Positions 27,529 to 36,084 of a stretch of DNA of 64,000 nucleotides are shown here, piece after piece; positions within the stretch are counted from its first letter, which is position 1, and the number at the start of each line of letters is the position of its first letter. Origin of the DNA: Sulfitobacter undariae (lineage in GTDB: Bacteria > Pseudomonadota > Alphaproteobacteria > Rhodobacterales > Rhodobacteraceae); NCBI RefSeq assembly GCF_014196805.1, contig NZ_JACIEI010000002.1:248001-312000 (forward strand), given 5' to 3'. The notes under the pieces are model-generated. The model worked only from the letters and a program-made list of their open reading frames with translations. It had not been told where the DNA came from and did not search any database. The position numbers and the translations under genes are program-made.

Positions 27529-28428
27529 ATGGGCGACACTGACGGACCATCTAACGCTGCGCAGAGCGCGCAGGATTTTTTCGCTTCCGAAGACGATAAC
27601 ACGCAAGAAACCGGCAAGAGTGGCTTTTTCAGCCGCGTCATCGGTGCGCTTAGCCCTTCTGAAAATGTTGATGACACTTCGATCGCCACAAGTAATGGCG
27701 AACACGGAACCACAGGCATGGGTAACTTGCGCCGCATGCGCGTGGATGATGTGATGATCCCCAAGGCGGATATTGTAGCGGTTTCTGTGACCTCCACGAT
27801 GGACGAACTGGTGGATGTCTTCAAAGACAGCGGCATGACGCGGTTGCCAGTCTATGATGGCACATTGGATACACCTGTCGGGTTGGCGCACCTTAAAGAT
27901 TTGGCGCTGAAATTCGGCTTTAACGGAACCGCAAAGGATTTTGACCTTTCGGCAGTGATACGCCCGCTGGTTTTTGTGCCGCCCTCCATGACAATCGGTG
28001 TTTTGCTGACCAAAATGCAAGCGGAGCGGCGACATATGGCGCTGGTCATTGACGAATACGGTGGCGTGGATGGGCTTGTGACCATCGAAGATTTGATCGA
28101 ACAGGTGATCGGTCAGATCGAGGATGAACATGACGTTGAAGAAGGCGACTATTTCTCCGAGGAAAAGCCGGGCCAATATCTGGCACTGGCTAAAACACCC
28201 CTTGCGGATTTCGAAAACGAGGTGGGTTTTTCACTTACGGATCATGACGATGTGGATGAAGAAGAAATTGACACGCTCGGCGGTTTGGTGGTGATGCTTT
28301 CTGGTCGCGTGCCCGCGCGCGGCGAGGTGGTGGTGCATCCCAATGGCCCCGAATTCGAAGTGATGGATGCCGATCCGCGTCGGATCAAACGTTTGCGCGT
28401 GCGAATGAACGCAACGCCAGCGCAATGA
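27529..28428 (+). CDS. CorC/HlyC family CBS-domain protein
   Basis: A 299-residue cytosolic protein. Two CBS motifs (DVMIPKADIVAVSVTSTMD and MTRLPVYDGTLDTPVG; then RPLVFVPPSMTIGVLLTKMQ and HMALVIDEYGGVDGLVTIEDLIEQVIGQIEDEHD) are followed by a CorC_HlyC transporter-associated domain ending GPEFEVMDADPRRIKRLRV. Such proteins relate to magnesium/cobalt efflux, probably as regulators. The DUF21 membrane domain of the related CorB/YfjD proteins is missing, as in CorC itself. The stop overlaps lnt by 4 nt. Confidence 0.9.
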   Translation: MGDTDGPSNAAQSAQDFFASEDDNTQETGKSGFFSRVIGALSPSENVDDTSIATSNGEHGTTGMGNLRRMRVDDVMIPKADIVAVSVTSTMDELVDVFKDSGMTRLPVYDGTLDTPVGLAHLKDLALKFGFNGTAKDFDLSAVIRPLVFVPPSMTIGVLLTKMQAERRHMALVIDEYGGVDGLVTIEDLIEQVIGQIEDEHDVEEGDYFSEEKPGQYLALAKTPLADFENEVGFSLTDHDDVDEEEIDTLGGLVVMLSGRVPARGEVVVHPNGPEFEVMDADPRRIKRLRVRMNATPAQ

Positions 28429-29912
28429 TGTCGGCTCGCAAACGATGGTTGATACTCCTCGTGTTGGGGGCATTGGCTGCGATGGGGCAAGCGCCCTTTG
28501 ATTTGCCGTTGGTGATGATCGTTGCGATGGCGGCAGCGGTGGTTGTTTTCAATGCGACCGCCTCAACCTCGCGTACCGCAGCGGCTTGCGGCTTTGCCTT
28601 CGGGTTTGGCTATTTTGCTGTGGCCCTCCACTGGATTGTTTCGCCTTTTTTAGTAGATGCCGCGACCTATGGTTGGATGGCCCCTTTTGCTGTGATGTTT
28701 ATGGCGGCAGGGGGCGCGGTATTCTGGAGCATTGGCTTTTGGGCGGCGCGCCGCCTGTCTTCGGGGGGCTGGGCGCTTGTGCCGTGTTGGGCTGGCGTGG
28801 AAGTATTGCGCGCCTACATCCTTACGGGGTTTCCATGGGCCAGTCCTGCGCAAGCGATGGTTAATGTCTTGCCCGGCCAGTCTCTTGCGTTGATCGGTCC
28901 GCATGGCCTCAACCTGCTGATTTTTGCTGTGGTGGTTGGGCTTGCTGGCCTCAGTGGGCGCGGGTGGGGGATGCGGATTGCGGCGCTAGTGCCTGTTGTC
29001 CTGCTTATGTTCATTCCTCCAATGAATGGTAAGGCTCCGTTGTCCGATACTGTGCTGCGCCTGGTGCAGCCGAATGCGGCCCAAAAGGACAAGTGGAACC
29101 CCGATATGATCAGGGTGTTCTATGAGCGCCAACTGGCCTTTACCGCGGCCCGCCCTGAGACAAAAAAAGAACCTGATGCTGTCATCTGGCCGGAAACGGC
29201 TATTCCATGGAACCTGAACGACAGCGGTGTTGTGCTGGAAGAAATCAGCGCCGCTGCGGGGGGCGTGCCCGTTGTTTTGGGGGCGCAGCGCCGTGACGGA
29301 CTGCGCTATTTTAACGCGCTGGCGTTACTGGGGTCACAAGGCCAAGTGCTTCAAACCTATGATAAACATCACTTGGTGCCTTTCGGAGAATACATGCCTT
29401 TGGGCGATCTGGCTGCCCGTTTCGGGATTTATGGCATGGCATCACAAAACGGTGCAGGATTTACTGCAGGACCGGGGGCGCAGTTGATGGACTTGGGACC
29501 CGTTGGCCGTGCTTTGCCGCTGATCTGTTACGAAGCCGTTTTTCCCGATGACGTAAATGCGGCGCCGACGCGGCCTGATTTTATCATTCACGCCACTAAT
29601 GATGCGTGGTTTGGTCCCTTTGCCGGGCCGCAACAGCATCTGGCACAGGCGCGGATGCGTGCGATTGAGCAGGGCTTGCCTGTTGCCCGTGCTGCGAACA
29701 CAGGCATCTCTGCCATGATCGACCCATATGGCCGCGTGCTGGATCGTATCGGAATGGGGCAGGCAGGTTATCTTGATGCTGCACTGCCACTTCCGCTGGC
29801 GCCAACGTTGTATAGTCGCACGGGGGATGTACCGGCTGTTGTGTTGTTGGTTTTGCTTTTAGGCGCTTTGGCATTGCGTAATTTTGGGGTAACCCGCGAA
29901 ATACGGGAATAG
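28425..29912 (+). CDS. lnt: Apolipoprotein N-acyltransferase
   Basis: A 495-residue inner-membrane enzyme that adds the third acyl chain to the N-terminal Cys of lipoproteins. There are about eight membrane helices: six in the first 200 residues, and one at the end (VPAVVLLVLLLGALAL). Between them is a nitrilase-like periplasmic domain with the catalytic triad Glu (WPETAIPW), Lys (YDKHHLVPFGEYMP) and Cys (ICYEAVFPD). It starts within the CorC-like gene (ATGA overlap) and ends 91 nt before metK. It is relevant to the several lipoproteins encoded in this window. Confidence 0.94.
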   Translation: MMSARKRWLILLVLGALAAMGQAPFDLPLVMIVAMAAAVVVFNATASTSRTAAACGFAFGFGYFAVALHWIVSPFLVDAATYGWMAPFAVMFMAAGGAVFWSIGFWAARRLSSGGWALVPCWAGVEVLRAYILTGFPWASPAQAMVNVLPGQSLALIGPHGLNLLIFAVVVGLAGLSGRGWGMRIAALVPVVLLMFIPPMNGKAPLSDTVLRLVQPNAAQKDKWNPDMIRVFYERQLAFTAARPETKKEPDAVIWPETAIPWNLNDSGVVLEEISAAAGGVPVVLGAQRRDGLRYFNALALLGSQGQVLQTYDKHHLVPFGEYMPLGDLAARFGIYGMASQNGAGFTAGPGAQLMDLGPVGRALPLICYEAVFPDDVNAAPTRPDFIIHATNDAWFGPFAGPQQHLAQARMRAIEQGLPVARAANTGISAMIDPYGRVLDRIGMGQAGYLDAALPLPLAPTLYSRTGDVPAVVLLVLLLGALALRNFGVTREIRE

Positions 29913-29950
29913 TGATTGACCTGCAACGCAGGGAAGCCTAATCGGTTTGG

Positions 29951-29999
29951 GTTGCACCACAACGGCTTCCTGACGTGGTGCTTTAATTCATTGGAGCAC
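29951..29999 (+). promoter_or_regulatory. SAM/SAH riboswitch upstream of metK
   Basis: GCACCAC (29954-29960) and GTGGTGC (29975-29981) form a 7-bp stem enclosing AACGGCTTCCTGAC. The conserved CTTCC in this loop can pair with GGAGC at 29993-29997, which is the metK Shine-Dalgarno, making the H-type pseudoknot of the SAM/SAH class that is known from Rhodobacterales upstream of metK. Ligand binding would hide the ribosome site, so metK is repressed when SAM (or SAH) is high. The loop and AACGGCTTCCTGAC-to-TGGAGCA order match the family consensus. Confidence 0.88.
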
Positions 30000-30003
30000 T
30001 TTC

Positions 30004-31185
30004 ATGTCCCGCAAATCATATATTTTCACTTCGGAATCCGTTTCTGAGGGCCACCCCGATAAGGTCTGTGATCGGATCAGCGATGCAGTACTCGACGCAT
30101 TTCTGGCAGAAGAGCCCGAAGCACGCGTTGCCGCCGAGACTTTTGCCACGACCAACCGCGTTGTGATTGGTGGAGAGGTCGGCCTATCGGATAGCGCCAA
30201 GCTACGCGATTACATGGGCAAGATTGAGGGTATTGCACGCGCCTGTATCAAAGATATCGGATACGAGCAGGACAAGTTCCACCACGAGACTGTAGAAGTC
30301 ACGAACCTGCTGCACGAGCAGTCGGCGCATATCGCGCAGGGTGTCGATGCTGCTGCGAATAAGGATGAGGGCGCTGGCGATCAGGGCATCATGTTTGGCT
30401 ATGCAACCGATGAAACGGATGTATTGATGCCCGCGCCTCTGCACTATGCACATGCCATTTTGCGCCGTCTTGCGGAGGTGCGCAAAGACGGTTCCGAGCC
30501 GACATTACGCCCTGACGCAAAGTCCCAGCTTTCGGTGCGCTATGAAGATGGAAAACCTGTGGGTGTGACTTCGATTGTGTTGAGCACTCAGCATGCAGAT
30601 GCATCTCAAACCAGCGCAGACATTCGCGACATCGTAGAACCGTATATTCGCGAAGTTCTGCCCGATGGCTGGATCACGGATGCAACTGATTGGTGGGTGA
30701 ACCCGACGGGTACATTTGTGATTGGCGGACCAGATGGTGATGCGGGCCTGACAGGGCGCAAAATCATTGTGGATACCTATGGTGGTGCGGCCCCGCATGG
30801 CGGCGGTGCTTTCTCGGGTAAAGACCCGACAAAAGTTGACCGTTCTGCGGCCTATGCCGCGCGGTATCTGGCGAAAAATGTTGTTGCGGCTGGGCTTGCG
30901 TCAAAGTGCACAATTCAGCTGAGCTATGCCATCGGCGTTAGCAAACCCTTGTCGATCTATTGCGATACATTTGGCACTGGTGAAGTGGATGCAGAAGCGA
31001 TCGAACGCGCAATTGGGCAGGTCATGGACCTGACACCACGCGGTATTCGCACCCATTTGCAACTGAACAAGCCGATCTACCAGCGTACTGCGGCCTATGG
31101 TCACTTTGGTCGCGCACCAGATGCGGATGGCGGGTTTAGCTGGGAACGCACGGATATCGCAGAGGCGCTCAAGTCAGCTCTTTAA
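30004..31185 (+). CDS. metK: S-adenosylmethionine synthetase
   Basis: A 393-residue enzyme that makes SAM from methionine and ATP. Motifs are [30 protein letters not shown], and [23 protein letters not shown], which hold the ATP and metal residues. The [12 protein letters not shown] phrase is also typical. It has an SD (GGAGC) sequestered by the riboswitch immediately upstream. The stop is followed by a 47-nt inverted repeat and then a convergent gene. Confidence 0.96.
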   Translation: MSRKSYIFTSESVSEGHPDKVCDRISDAVLDAFLAEEPEARVAAETFATTNRVVIGGEVGLSDSAKLRDYMGKIEGIARACIKDIGYEQDKFHHETVEVTNLLHEQSAHIAQGVDAAANKDEGAGDQGIMFGYATDETDVLMPAPLHYAHAILRRLAEVRKDGSEPTLRPDAKSQLSVRYEDGKPVGVTSIVLSTQHADASQTSADIRDIVEPYIREVLPDGWITDATDWWVNPTGTFVIGGPDGDAGLTGRKIIVDTYGGAAPHGGGAFSGKDPTKVDRSAAYAARYLAKNVVAAGLASKCTIQLSYAIGVSKPLSIYCDTFGTGEVDAEAIERAIGQVMDLTPRGIRTHLQLNKPIYQRTAAYGHFGRAPDADGGFSWERTDIAEALKSAL

Positions 31186-31225
31186 TGCCGAGGGCGTGAT
31201 CTATCGCGTTTCGCGTTAAATTTGA

Positions 31226-31272
31226 ATCACCTAACGTTGGCTGAAACAATAGATTTCAACGCGTTAGGTGAT
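31226..31272. terminator. Long hairpin between metK and the pseudo-receiver gene
   Basis: ATCACCTAACG (31226-31236) and CGTTAGGTGAT (31262-31272) form an 11-bp stem, and inside it TTG...GAAA/TTTCAA can extend the pairing. No T-run follows in either direction, so it is a factor-dependent or unusual terminator, or an operator, between convergent genes. Confidence 0.55.
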
Positions 31273-31303
31273 GCCCGTGGAAATCAATTGAACTCGAAAC
31301 GCT

Positions 31304-32164
31304 TTAGTCGGGCCGCCGTCGGAAAATCACGGGTGGTTTGACGGATTTCGTCTGGGGTGGTTTGGCGTTTTTGGAGGCGGGGAGCTTCGACGGCACACGT
31401 GCGTTGATGCTGGCAGTCAGCGAGGGGCGCAGGCCGCGTGCTGGTGGTATCGTTGGTCTGGCTGATTCTTTAGGTTTGCCTTCGTGGTCCAAGAAATCCA
31501 AAAACACCCATAGACGGCGCAATGTCACTCCGATGGTTTCAATACGCTCAAGCGCATTTGGGTGAGGCAATTGATCCATGTCGTGCAGAATCTGCATTTC
31601 ACGAATCTCGCGCATCATTTGGCCTACGATGGGCTTGATGTCTTGCACGTATCCGCTGGAACGGTTGTCAGTCGGCTCAGAGGCCGCATTTCTATAGTCT
31701 TCATGGCGTGCGACACCTCCAAATTGTTTCGCCTTGGAGTAGGCGCTCTCGATCGCTTGGAGGAGGGTTTCCAGCGACATCGCCTCTATTGTGATGAAGG
31801 CGCCGAAACCTGATCCAAAAGCCTGAATCGTTGTATCAGGCTGGTTGCATTCAGCAATCATGATCGTTGACGCGTTTTGATTTGTACGGTTGGTACGGAT
31901 GAGCATATTTGCGGCCAAACCCGTGCCGTCGGGCAGATTGTTCGCTACGAAAATACAATCAAATTTTTCATGCGCGATTTTTTGGCGCATGGTTTTAATA
32001 TTGTCTACTTCAGTGATCGCGTTGGCGACACCAAGCTTGCGAAGCAACCCTTTCACGTGCAGGCGATTAGACGGCTGGGAATCTACAATCAGGACCTTGG
32101 CGTGCATTGCTGCCAAGGTGGGCTGCTGGCCTTCTGGTGTAGATATTTTCGCCTGTTGGACCAT
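31304..32164 (-). CDS. Pseudo-receiver (CheY-like) domain protein with long basic tail
   Basis: A 286-residue protein. Residues 20-145 are a CheY-like fold: AKVLIVDSQPSNRLHVKGLLRKLG, then FDCIFVANNLPDGTG. The phosphoacceptor Asp is replaced by Ala (VANNLPDG, where active receivers have LDxNLPDG), one of the two acidic residues near the start is Ser, and the Lys usually found after 'LT' is absent (ITIEAMS). The C-terminal part is coiled and Pro/Lys/Arg-rich, ending SVKPPVIFRRRPD. It cannot be phosphorylated in the usual way, so it probably acts as a protein-protein scaffold. AGGAGCG precedes the ATG. Confidence 0.75.
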   Translation of the reverse strand: MVQQAKISTPEGQQPTLAAMHAKVLIVDSQPSNRLHVKGLLRKLGVANAITEVDNIKTMRQKIAHEKFDCIFVANNLPDGTGLAANMLIRTNRTNQNASTIMIAECNQPDTTIQAFGSGFGAFITIEAMSLETLLQAIESAYSKAKQFGGVARHEDYRNAASEPTDNRSSGYVQDIKPIVGQMMREIREMQILHDMDQLPHPNALERIETIGVTLRRLWVFLDFLDHEGKPKESARPTIPPARGLRPSLTASINARVPSKLPASKNAKPPQTKSVKPPVIFRRRPD

Positions 32165-32275
32165 CTGTCGCTCCTGCCATGTGGGTGCCTAGAGCAAATC
32201 TATATGGAAAAGACTTAACAATTGGTCACTGACAGGGCATTGCAGCGCCGCATTATCCCCGCTACATCCGCATTT

Positions 32276-32977
32276 ATGAGCATGCCAACCAGACCCCGCC
32301 GCAACTTTTATGGCCGCCTCAAGGGCCACAATCTCAAGCAATCCCAAAAGGATTATCTTGACGAAGACCTGAGCGCATTGTCACCCGGCCCGGTGGATTG
32401 GGAGGCGAACCCCTCACGCACGATGTTAGACCCCGATGCAATGTTCGGTGGAAAACCAGCGTGGCTTGAGGTCGGCTTTGGTGGCGGTGAACATATGGTG
32501 CATCAGGCGGCCACAAACCCTGATGTGGGGATCATTGGCTGTGAACCCTATATCAACGGTGTGGCGATGCTGCTGGGTAAAATCCGCCGTGCGGGTGTCG
32601 AGAACGTCAAAGTTCACCCCGGTGATGTACGGGATATGTTCGACGTGCTGCCGGCCGAAAGCATCTCAAAGGCATTTCTACTTTACCCTGATCCATGGCC
32701 CAAGACCCGCCATCACCGCCGCCGTTTCGTGACCGAAGAGCATCTGGTCCCGCTTCACGGCGTGCTAAAACCCGGAGCCATTTTCCGCGTTGCGACGGAC
32801 ATCGAAGACTATGTGCGTCAAACGTTGGAAGAAGTGCCGCGTTACGGGTTCGAATGGTTGGCAGAGCGCCCCGAGGATTGGCGCAAGCCGTGGGATGACT
32901 GGATTTCCACCCGCTATGAACAAAAAGCACTGCGCGAAGGCCGTGTGCCGCATTACTTGACGTTCCGGCGGATCTGA
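32276..32977 (+). CDS. trmB: tRNA (guanine-46-N7)-methyltransferase
   Basis: A 233-residue SAM-dependent enzyme that methylates G46 of tRNA. SAM motif [12 protein letters not shown] (motif I), [17 protein letters not shown], and [19 protein letters not shown] (the catalytic DPWPK loop) identify TrmB. The ATG at 32276 (or Met at 32282) fits the family's beginning 'RPRRNFYGR'; an earlier in-frame TTG at 32222 is less likely. No clear ribosome site is visible. It follows the pseudo-receiver gene divergently, in the place it usually occupies beside metK. Confidence 0.93.
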   Translation: MSMPTRPRRNFYGRLKGHNLKQSQKDYLDEDLSALSPGPVDWEANPSRTMLDPDAMFGGKPAWLEVGFGGGEHMVHQAATNPDVGIIGCEPYINGVAMLLGKIRRAGVENVKVHPGDVRDMFDVLPAESISKAFLLYPDPWPKTRHHRRRFVTEEHLVPLHGVLKPGAIFRVATDIEDYVRQTLEEVPRYGFEWLAERPEDWRKPWDDWISTRYEQKALREGRVPHYLTFRRI

Positions 32978-33072
32978 AGCGGTACGGGCTGCTGCCAAAA
33001 GCGCCTGCATCCCATGGACCAGCTAGGGCTTGCAGGTTAGAACAGTTCAGAATGCAAAATGAGGGCGCTTTT

Positions 33073-34437
33073 ATGTCGGGCCACGGTGATCCTATTCCAA
33101 TGACGTCAACTGCCTGCGGGCCGTTGAAAGGCACGGCAAATGTGCCGGGTGATAAATCCATTTCTCACCGCTCACTGATTTTTGGCGCAATGTGCATAGG
33201 TGAAACAACGATCACTGGCCTTCTTGAGGGCCAAGACGTGCTGGACACCGCCGCAGCGATGCGGGCTTTTGGCGCAGAGGTGACAGACCTTGGCGGCGGC
33301 AACTGGTCGGTGCGCGGTGTTGGTGTGGGGGGCTTTGCAGAACCCTCAGGCGTCATTGATTGCGGGAACTCTGGCACAGGTGTGCGCCTGATCATGGGCG
33401 CTATGGCGACCCAACCGATCACGGCAACCTTTTCAGGTGATGCAAGTTTGAACAGCCGTCCCATGGCACGTGTCACAGACCCGCTAGCGCTATTTGGCTG
33501 CCAGACAGTGGGCCGTACGGGCGGGCGTTTGCCGATGACGCTGGTTGGCGCACGTGAGCCTGTGCCTGCGCGTTATGTGGTGCCTGTGCCGTCCGCACAG
33601 GTAAAGTCCGCTGTCCTGCTGGCAGGGCTGAATGCCCCCGGTCAGACGGTCGTGATTGAAAAAGAAGCCACACGCGACCACACAGAGCGGATGCTGGAAG
33701 GCTTTGGCGCGGAAATAACCGTGCGTGAAACCGATGAGGCCCGTGAGATTACCCTGACGGGTCAGCCCGAGCTGAAGGCGCAGCACATCGAAGTGCCGCG
33801 TGATCCTTCCTCGGCTGCATTTCCTGTCTGTGCGGCATTGATTGTACCGGGTTCGGATGTCTTGGTGCCGGGGATCGGGTTGAACCCCACACGCGCTGGC
33901 CTGTTTACCACCCTGCGTGAAATGGGCGCTGATCTGACCTATGAGAACGAGCGCATCGAGGGTGGCGAGCCTGTTGCCGATTTGCGCGCTAAATTCTCAC
34001 CGGACATGCATGGGATCGAGGTGCCACCGGCGCGCGCCGCCAGTATGATCGATGAATATCCGATCTTAAGTGTTGTGGCTTCTTACGCGCAAGGTCAGAC
34101 TGTGATGCGCGGTGTGCGTGAATTGCGCGTCAAGGAGAGTGACCGGATTGACGCGATGGCGACGGGGCTGCGGGCCAATGGCATCACCGTTGAAGATGGC
34201 GAAGACTGGTGGATTGTTACGGGGGCAGGCCACGGTAATGTCACAGGCGGTGCCACTTGCGCCAGCCACCTTGATCACCGGATTGCCATGTCTTTTTTGA
34301 TCCTTGGTATGGCTGCCAATGCTCCCGTTAGAGTGGATGATGGCGGCCCAATTTCCACGTCTTTCCCGATATTTGAACCGTTGATGACGACATTGGGTGC
34401 CAATGTGACCCGCGAAAAAACTAATTTGAAAGGGTGA
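33073..34437 (+). CDS. aroA: 3-phosphoshikimate 1-carboxyvinyltransferase
   Basis: A 454-residue EPSP synthase for the shikimate pathway. [14 protein letters not shown] (Lys and the PEP/S3P site), [26 protein letters not shown] and [10 protein letters not shown] are present, and the C-terminal [14 protein letters not shown] carries the conserved Arg. The ATG at 33073 has GAGGG 8 nt upstream and starts the conserved region; an earlier ATG at 33052 would add seven residues. Only 2 nt separate its stop from the cmk start (or they overlap if GTG is used), so the two are co-translated. It precedes rpsA, as in many bacteria. Confidence 0.95.
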   Translation: MSGHGDPIPMTSTACGPLKGTANVPGDKSISHRSLIFGAMCIGETTITGLLEGQDVLDTAAAMRAFGAEVTDLGGGNWSVRGVGVGGFAEPSGVIDCGNSGTGVRLIMGAMATQPITATFSGDASLNSRPMARVTDPLALFGCQTVGRTGGRLPMTLVGAREPVPARYVVPVPSAQVKSAVLLAGLNAPGQTVVIEKEATRDHTERMLEGFGAEITVRETDEAREITLTGQPELKAQHIEVPRDPSSAAFPVCAALIVPGSDVLVPGIGLNPTRAGLFTTLREMGADLTYENERIEGGEPVADLRAKFSPDMHGIEVPPARAASMIDEYPILSVVASYAQGQTVMRGVRELRVKESDRIDAMATGLRANGITVEDGEDWWIVTGAGHGNVTGGATCASHLDHRIAMSFLILGMAANAPVRVDDGGPISTSFPIFEPLMTTLGANVTREKTNLKG

Positions 34438-34439
34438 TT

Positions 34440-35054
34440 ATGCAAAATGGATTTACAGTTGCAATTGATGGGCCAGCCGCAGCAGGCAAGGGCACAATCT
34501 CCAAGGCCGTAGCGGCGCATTTCGGCTTTGCGCATCTAGATACAGGGCTGCTCTATCGTGCGGTTGGCGCCAAGGTCTTGGCGGGTAAGGACGCTACTGA
34601 GGCGGCGCAAACGCTTATCGTAGAAGATCTGGAAGACGACAGCCTGCGCACATCCGAAGTGGCACAAGCGGCCAGCAAGGTTGCTGTGATTGCGGATGTC
34701 CGTGCTGCCTTGCTGGACTTCCAACGCAGCTTTGCTGCACGTCTGGGCGGTGCAGTCTTGGACGGGCGTGATATCGGAACGGTGATATGCCCCGAAGCGG
34801 CCGTAAAGCTGTTTGTCACGGCCAGCGCCGAGGTCCGTGCGCAGCGGCGTTTTGCAGAGCTGTCAGGCAAAGGCCATGCAGATACGTTTGAGCAGGTTTT
34901 GGCAGATGTACAGGCACGTGACGCACGCGATGCCGACCGCGTCGAAGCGCCCATGCGGCCAGCGCAGGACGCCATTTTAATCGATACCTCCGAGTTGTCG
35001 ATTGAACAGGCCGTTGCCGAGGCGATTACCGCTGTGCAAGCCAAGCGCGACTGA
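34440..35054 (+). CDS. cmk: Cytidylate kinase
   Basis: A 204-residue NMP kinase that phosphorylates (d)CMP. The P-loop is [10 protein letters not shown] near residue 9, [11 protein letters not shown] is the substrate-site segment, [12 protein letters not shown] is the DGRD motif, and [15 protein letters not shown] and DSRR-like DARDADR complete it. An in-frame GTG at 34434 would overlap aroA by 4 nt; the ATG at 34440 with AAAGGG upstream is a good alternative. Cmk and aroA precede rpsA in most proteobacteria. Confidence 0.94.
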   Translation: MQNGFTVAIDGPAAAGKGTISKAVAAHFGFAHLDTGLLYRAVGAKVLAGKDATEAAQTLIVEDLEDDSLRTSEVAQAASKVAVIADVRAALLDFQRSFAARLGGAVLDGRDIGTVICPEAAVKLFVTASAEVRAQRRFAELSGKGHADTFEQVLADVQARDARDADRVEAPMRPAQDAILIDTSELSIEQAVAEAITAVQAKRD

Positions 35055-35231
35055 TTGCGGCCATAGGGCATAACAGTCGTTGAGAAACGGCTAATACGCG
35101 CTTCGCCGCATTTGGGTAAGTTAAGCTCTGACCTTGTCGATTGCGCGAAATTGCTTTGCCCTTTTGCGGGGGGGGGCAGGGAAGTCCGTCGCGTGCTTTG
35201 AAGGGCCCGAGTTTTTTCAATCTGTAGAACT

Positions 35232-35248
35232 AGAAAACAGTGTTTTCT
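35232..35248. promoter_or_regulatory. Palindrome upstream of the TerB-like gene
   Basis: AGAAAAC-AGT-GTTTTCT is a perfect 7-bp dyad 59 nt before the next start codon; it could be an operator. Confidence 0.35.
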
Positions 35249-35306
35249 TTGGTGAATAAAAAGGATTACGATCAGAGCTTGTATTGCTTAAGCGGGATCG
35301 GTCGTT

Positions 35307-35822
35307 ATGCCATTTATTATTCTCATTCTGTCTGCCCTTGGCGGCGCGCTCTGGTTTTGGGCGCGCAATAATCCGCGTGACGCGATTAACGCAGCGCAAG
35401 ATGCTGTGACAACGATCAAAAACGCCCCCAGACGTTTGGCATTCAGGCGGCAAACCAATGAACATCCGGTTGAAGGAATAGACGATTCCCGCATTGCTAT
35501 CGGCGTCATGGCGCAAGCCTTTATTGAGCTGGATGATCTGCCGACCAAAGACCAACGTGAACACCTGAATGCGATGCTGAAGTCAAAATTGTATTGCTCA
35601 AGTGACGAAGCGCAGGAAATTCTGGTGCTGAGCAGATGGCTGATTGATCAATGCAAAGGGCCCGCACAAGCGATTCCGCGGGTTGCCCGACGGCTGTATA
35701 AACTAGAGGGCGATAAGTCTTGGACCGTTTTACAAGAAGTTCTGGCGGAACTTGTTGAGGGGGAGCTATCCTCCAAGCAAATTGGCGCTATTGATGACAT
35801 TCGTCTGGCCTTGCGTAAGTGA
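35307..35822 (+). CDS. Membrane-anchored TerB-like protein
   Basis: A 171-residue protein with one N-terminal transmembrane helix (PFIILILSALGGALWFWAR) and a soluble helical region from about residue 60. That region (DSRIAIGVMAQAFIELDDLPTKDQREHLNAMLKSKL, then SSDEAQEILVLSRWLIDQC...) has the spacing of TerB-like domains, which bind metal or act in membrane-stress complexes; the acidic motif is partly kept. The assignment is tentative. Between it and the neighbouring cmk lie a G9 run and a palindrome. Confidence 0.6.
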   Translation: MPFIILILSALGGALWFWARNNPRDAINAAQDAVTTIKNAPRRLAFRRQTNEHPVEGIDDSRIAIGVMAQAFIELDDLPTKDQREHLNAMLKSKLYCSSDEAQEILVLSRWLIDQCKGPAQAIPRVARRLYKLEGDKSWTVLQEVLAELVEGELSSKQIGAIDDIRLALRK

Positions 35823-35923
35823 CGGGCTGGGCGTGATGGCATCCACTGTTTGCTGATCAACACATGGCTCAGCCCTTGCCACCTCGCTCACACTCCTTTA
35901 TATGCGCGGTTGTCTAAGGGGCG

Positions 35924-36084
35924 GATACACGCACCGGGCACGATAAATCAGGCAGGGTCGGACATATCCGGCCCTCTTTGTGTATCGTGGTCGGTTTTTT
36001 CCTCCCGAGGTCCAATTTTCATTCAAGACCGGCGGAGACAACCGCACGGCCAGATACAACATATCAAAGGATACGATACGCTAC
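35924..36084 (+). promoter_or_regulatory. Structured leader of rpsA, possible attenuator
   Basis: A nested hairpin: outer stem CACGATA (35939-35945)/TATCGTG (35983-35989) around AGGGTCGGA (35954-35962)/TCCGGCCCT (35967-35975), followed by GTCGGTTTTTT. An alternative stem GATACAC (35924-35930)/GTGTATC (35980-35986) would compete with the outer stem. This is the typical form of either a terminator of the preceding gene or a regulatory leader of rpsA. Confidence 0.5.

Noticed and set aside
35168..35176. G9 homopolymer as an assembly error
   Set aside because: The run is in non-coding DNA and does not break a frame, so there is no evidence for an error; only noted as a finding.
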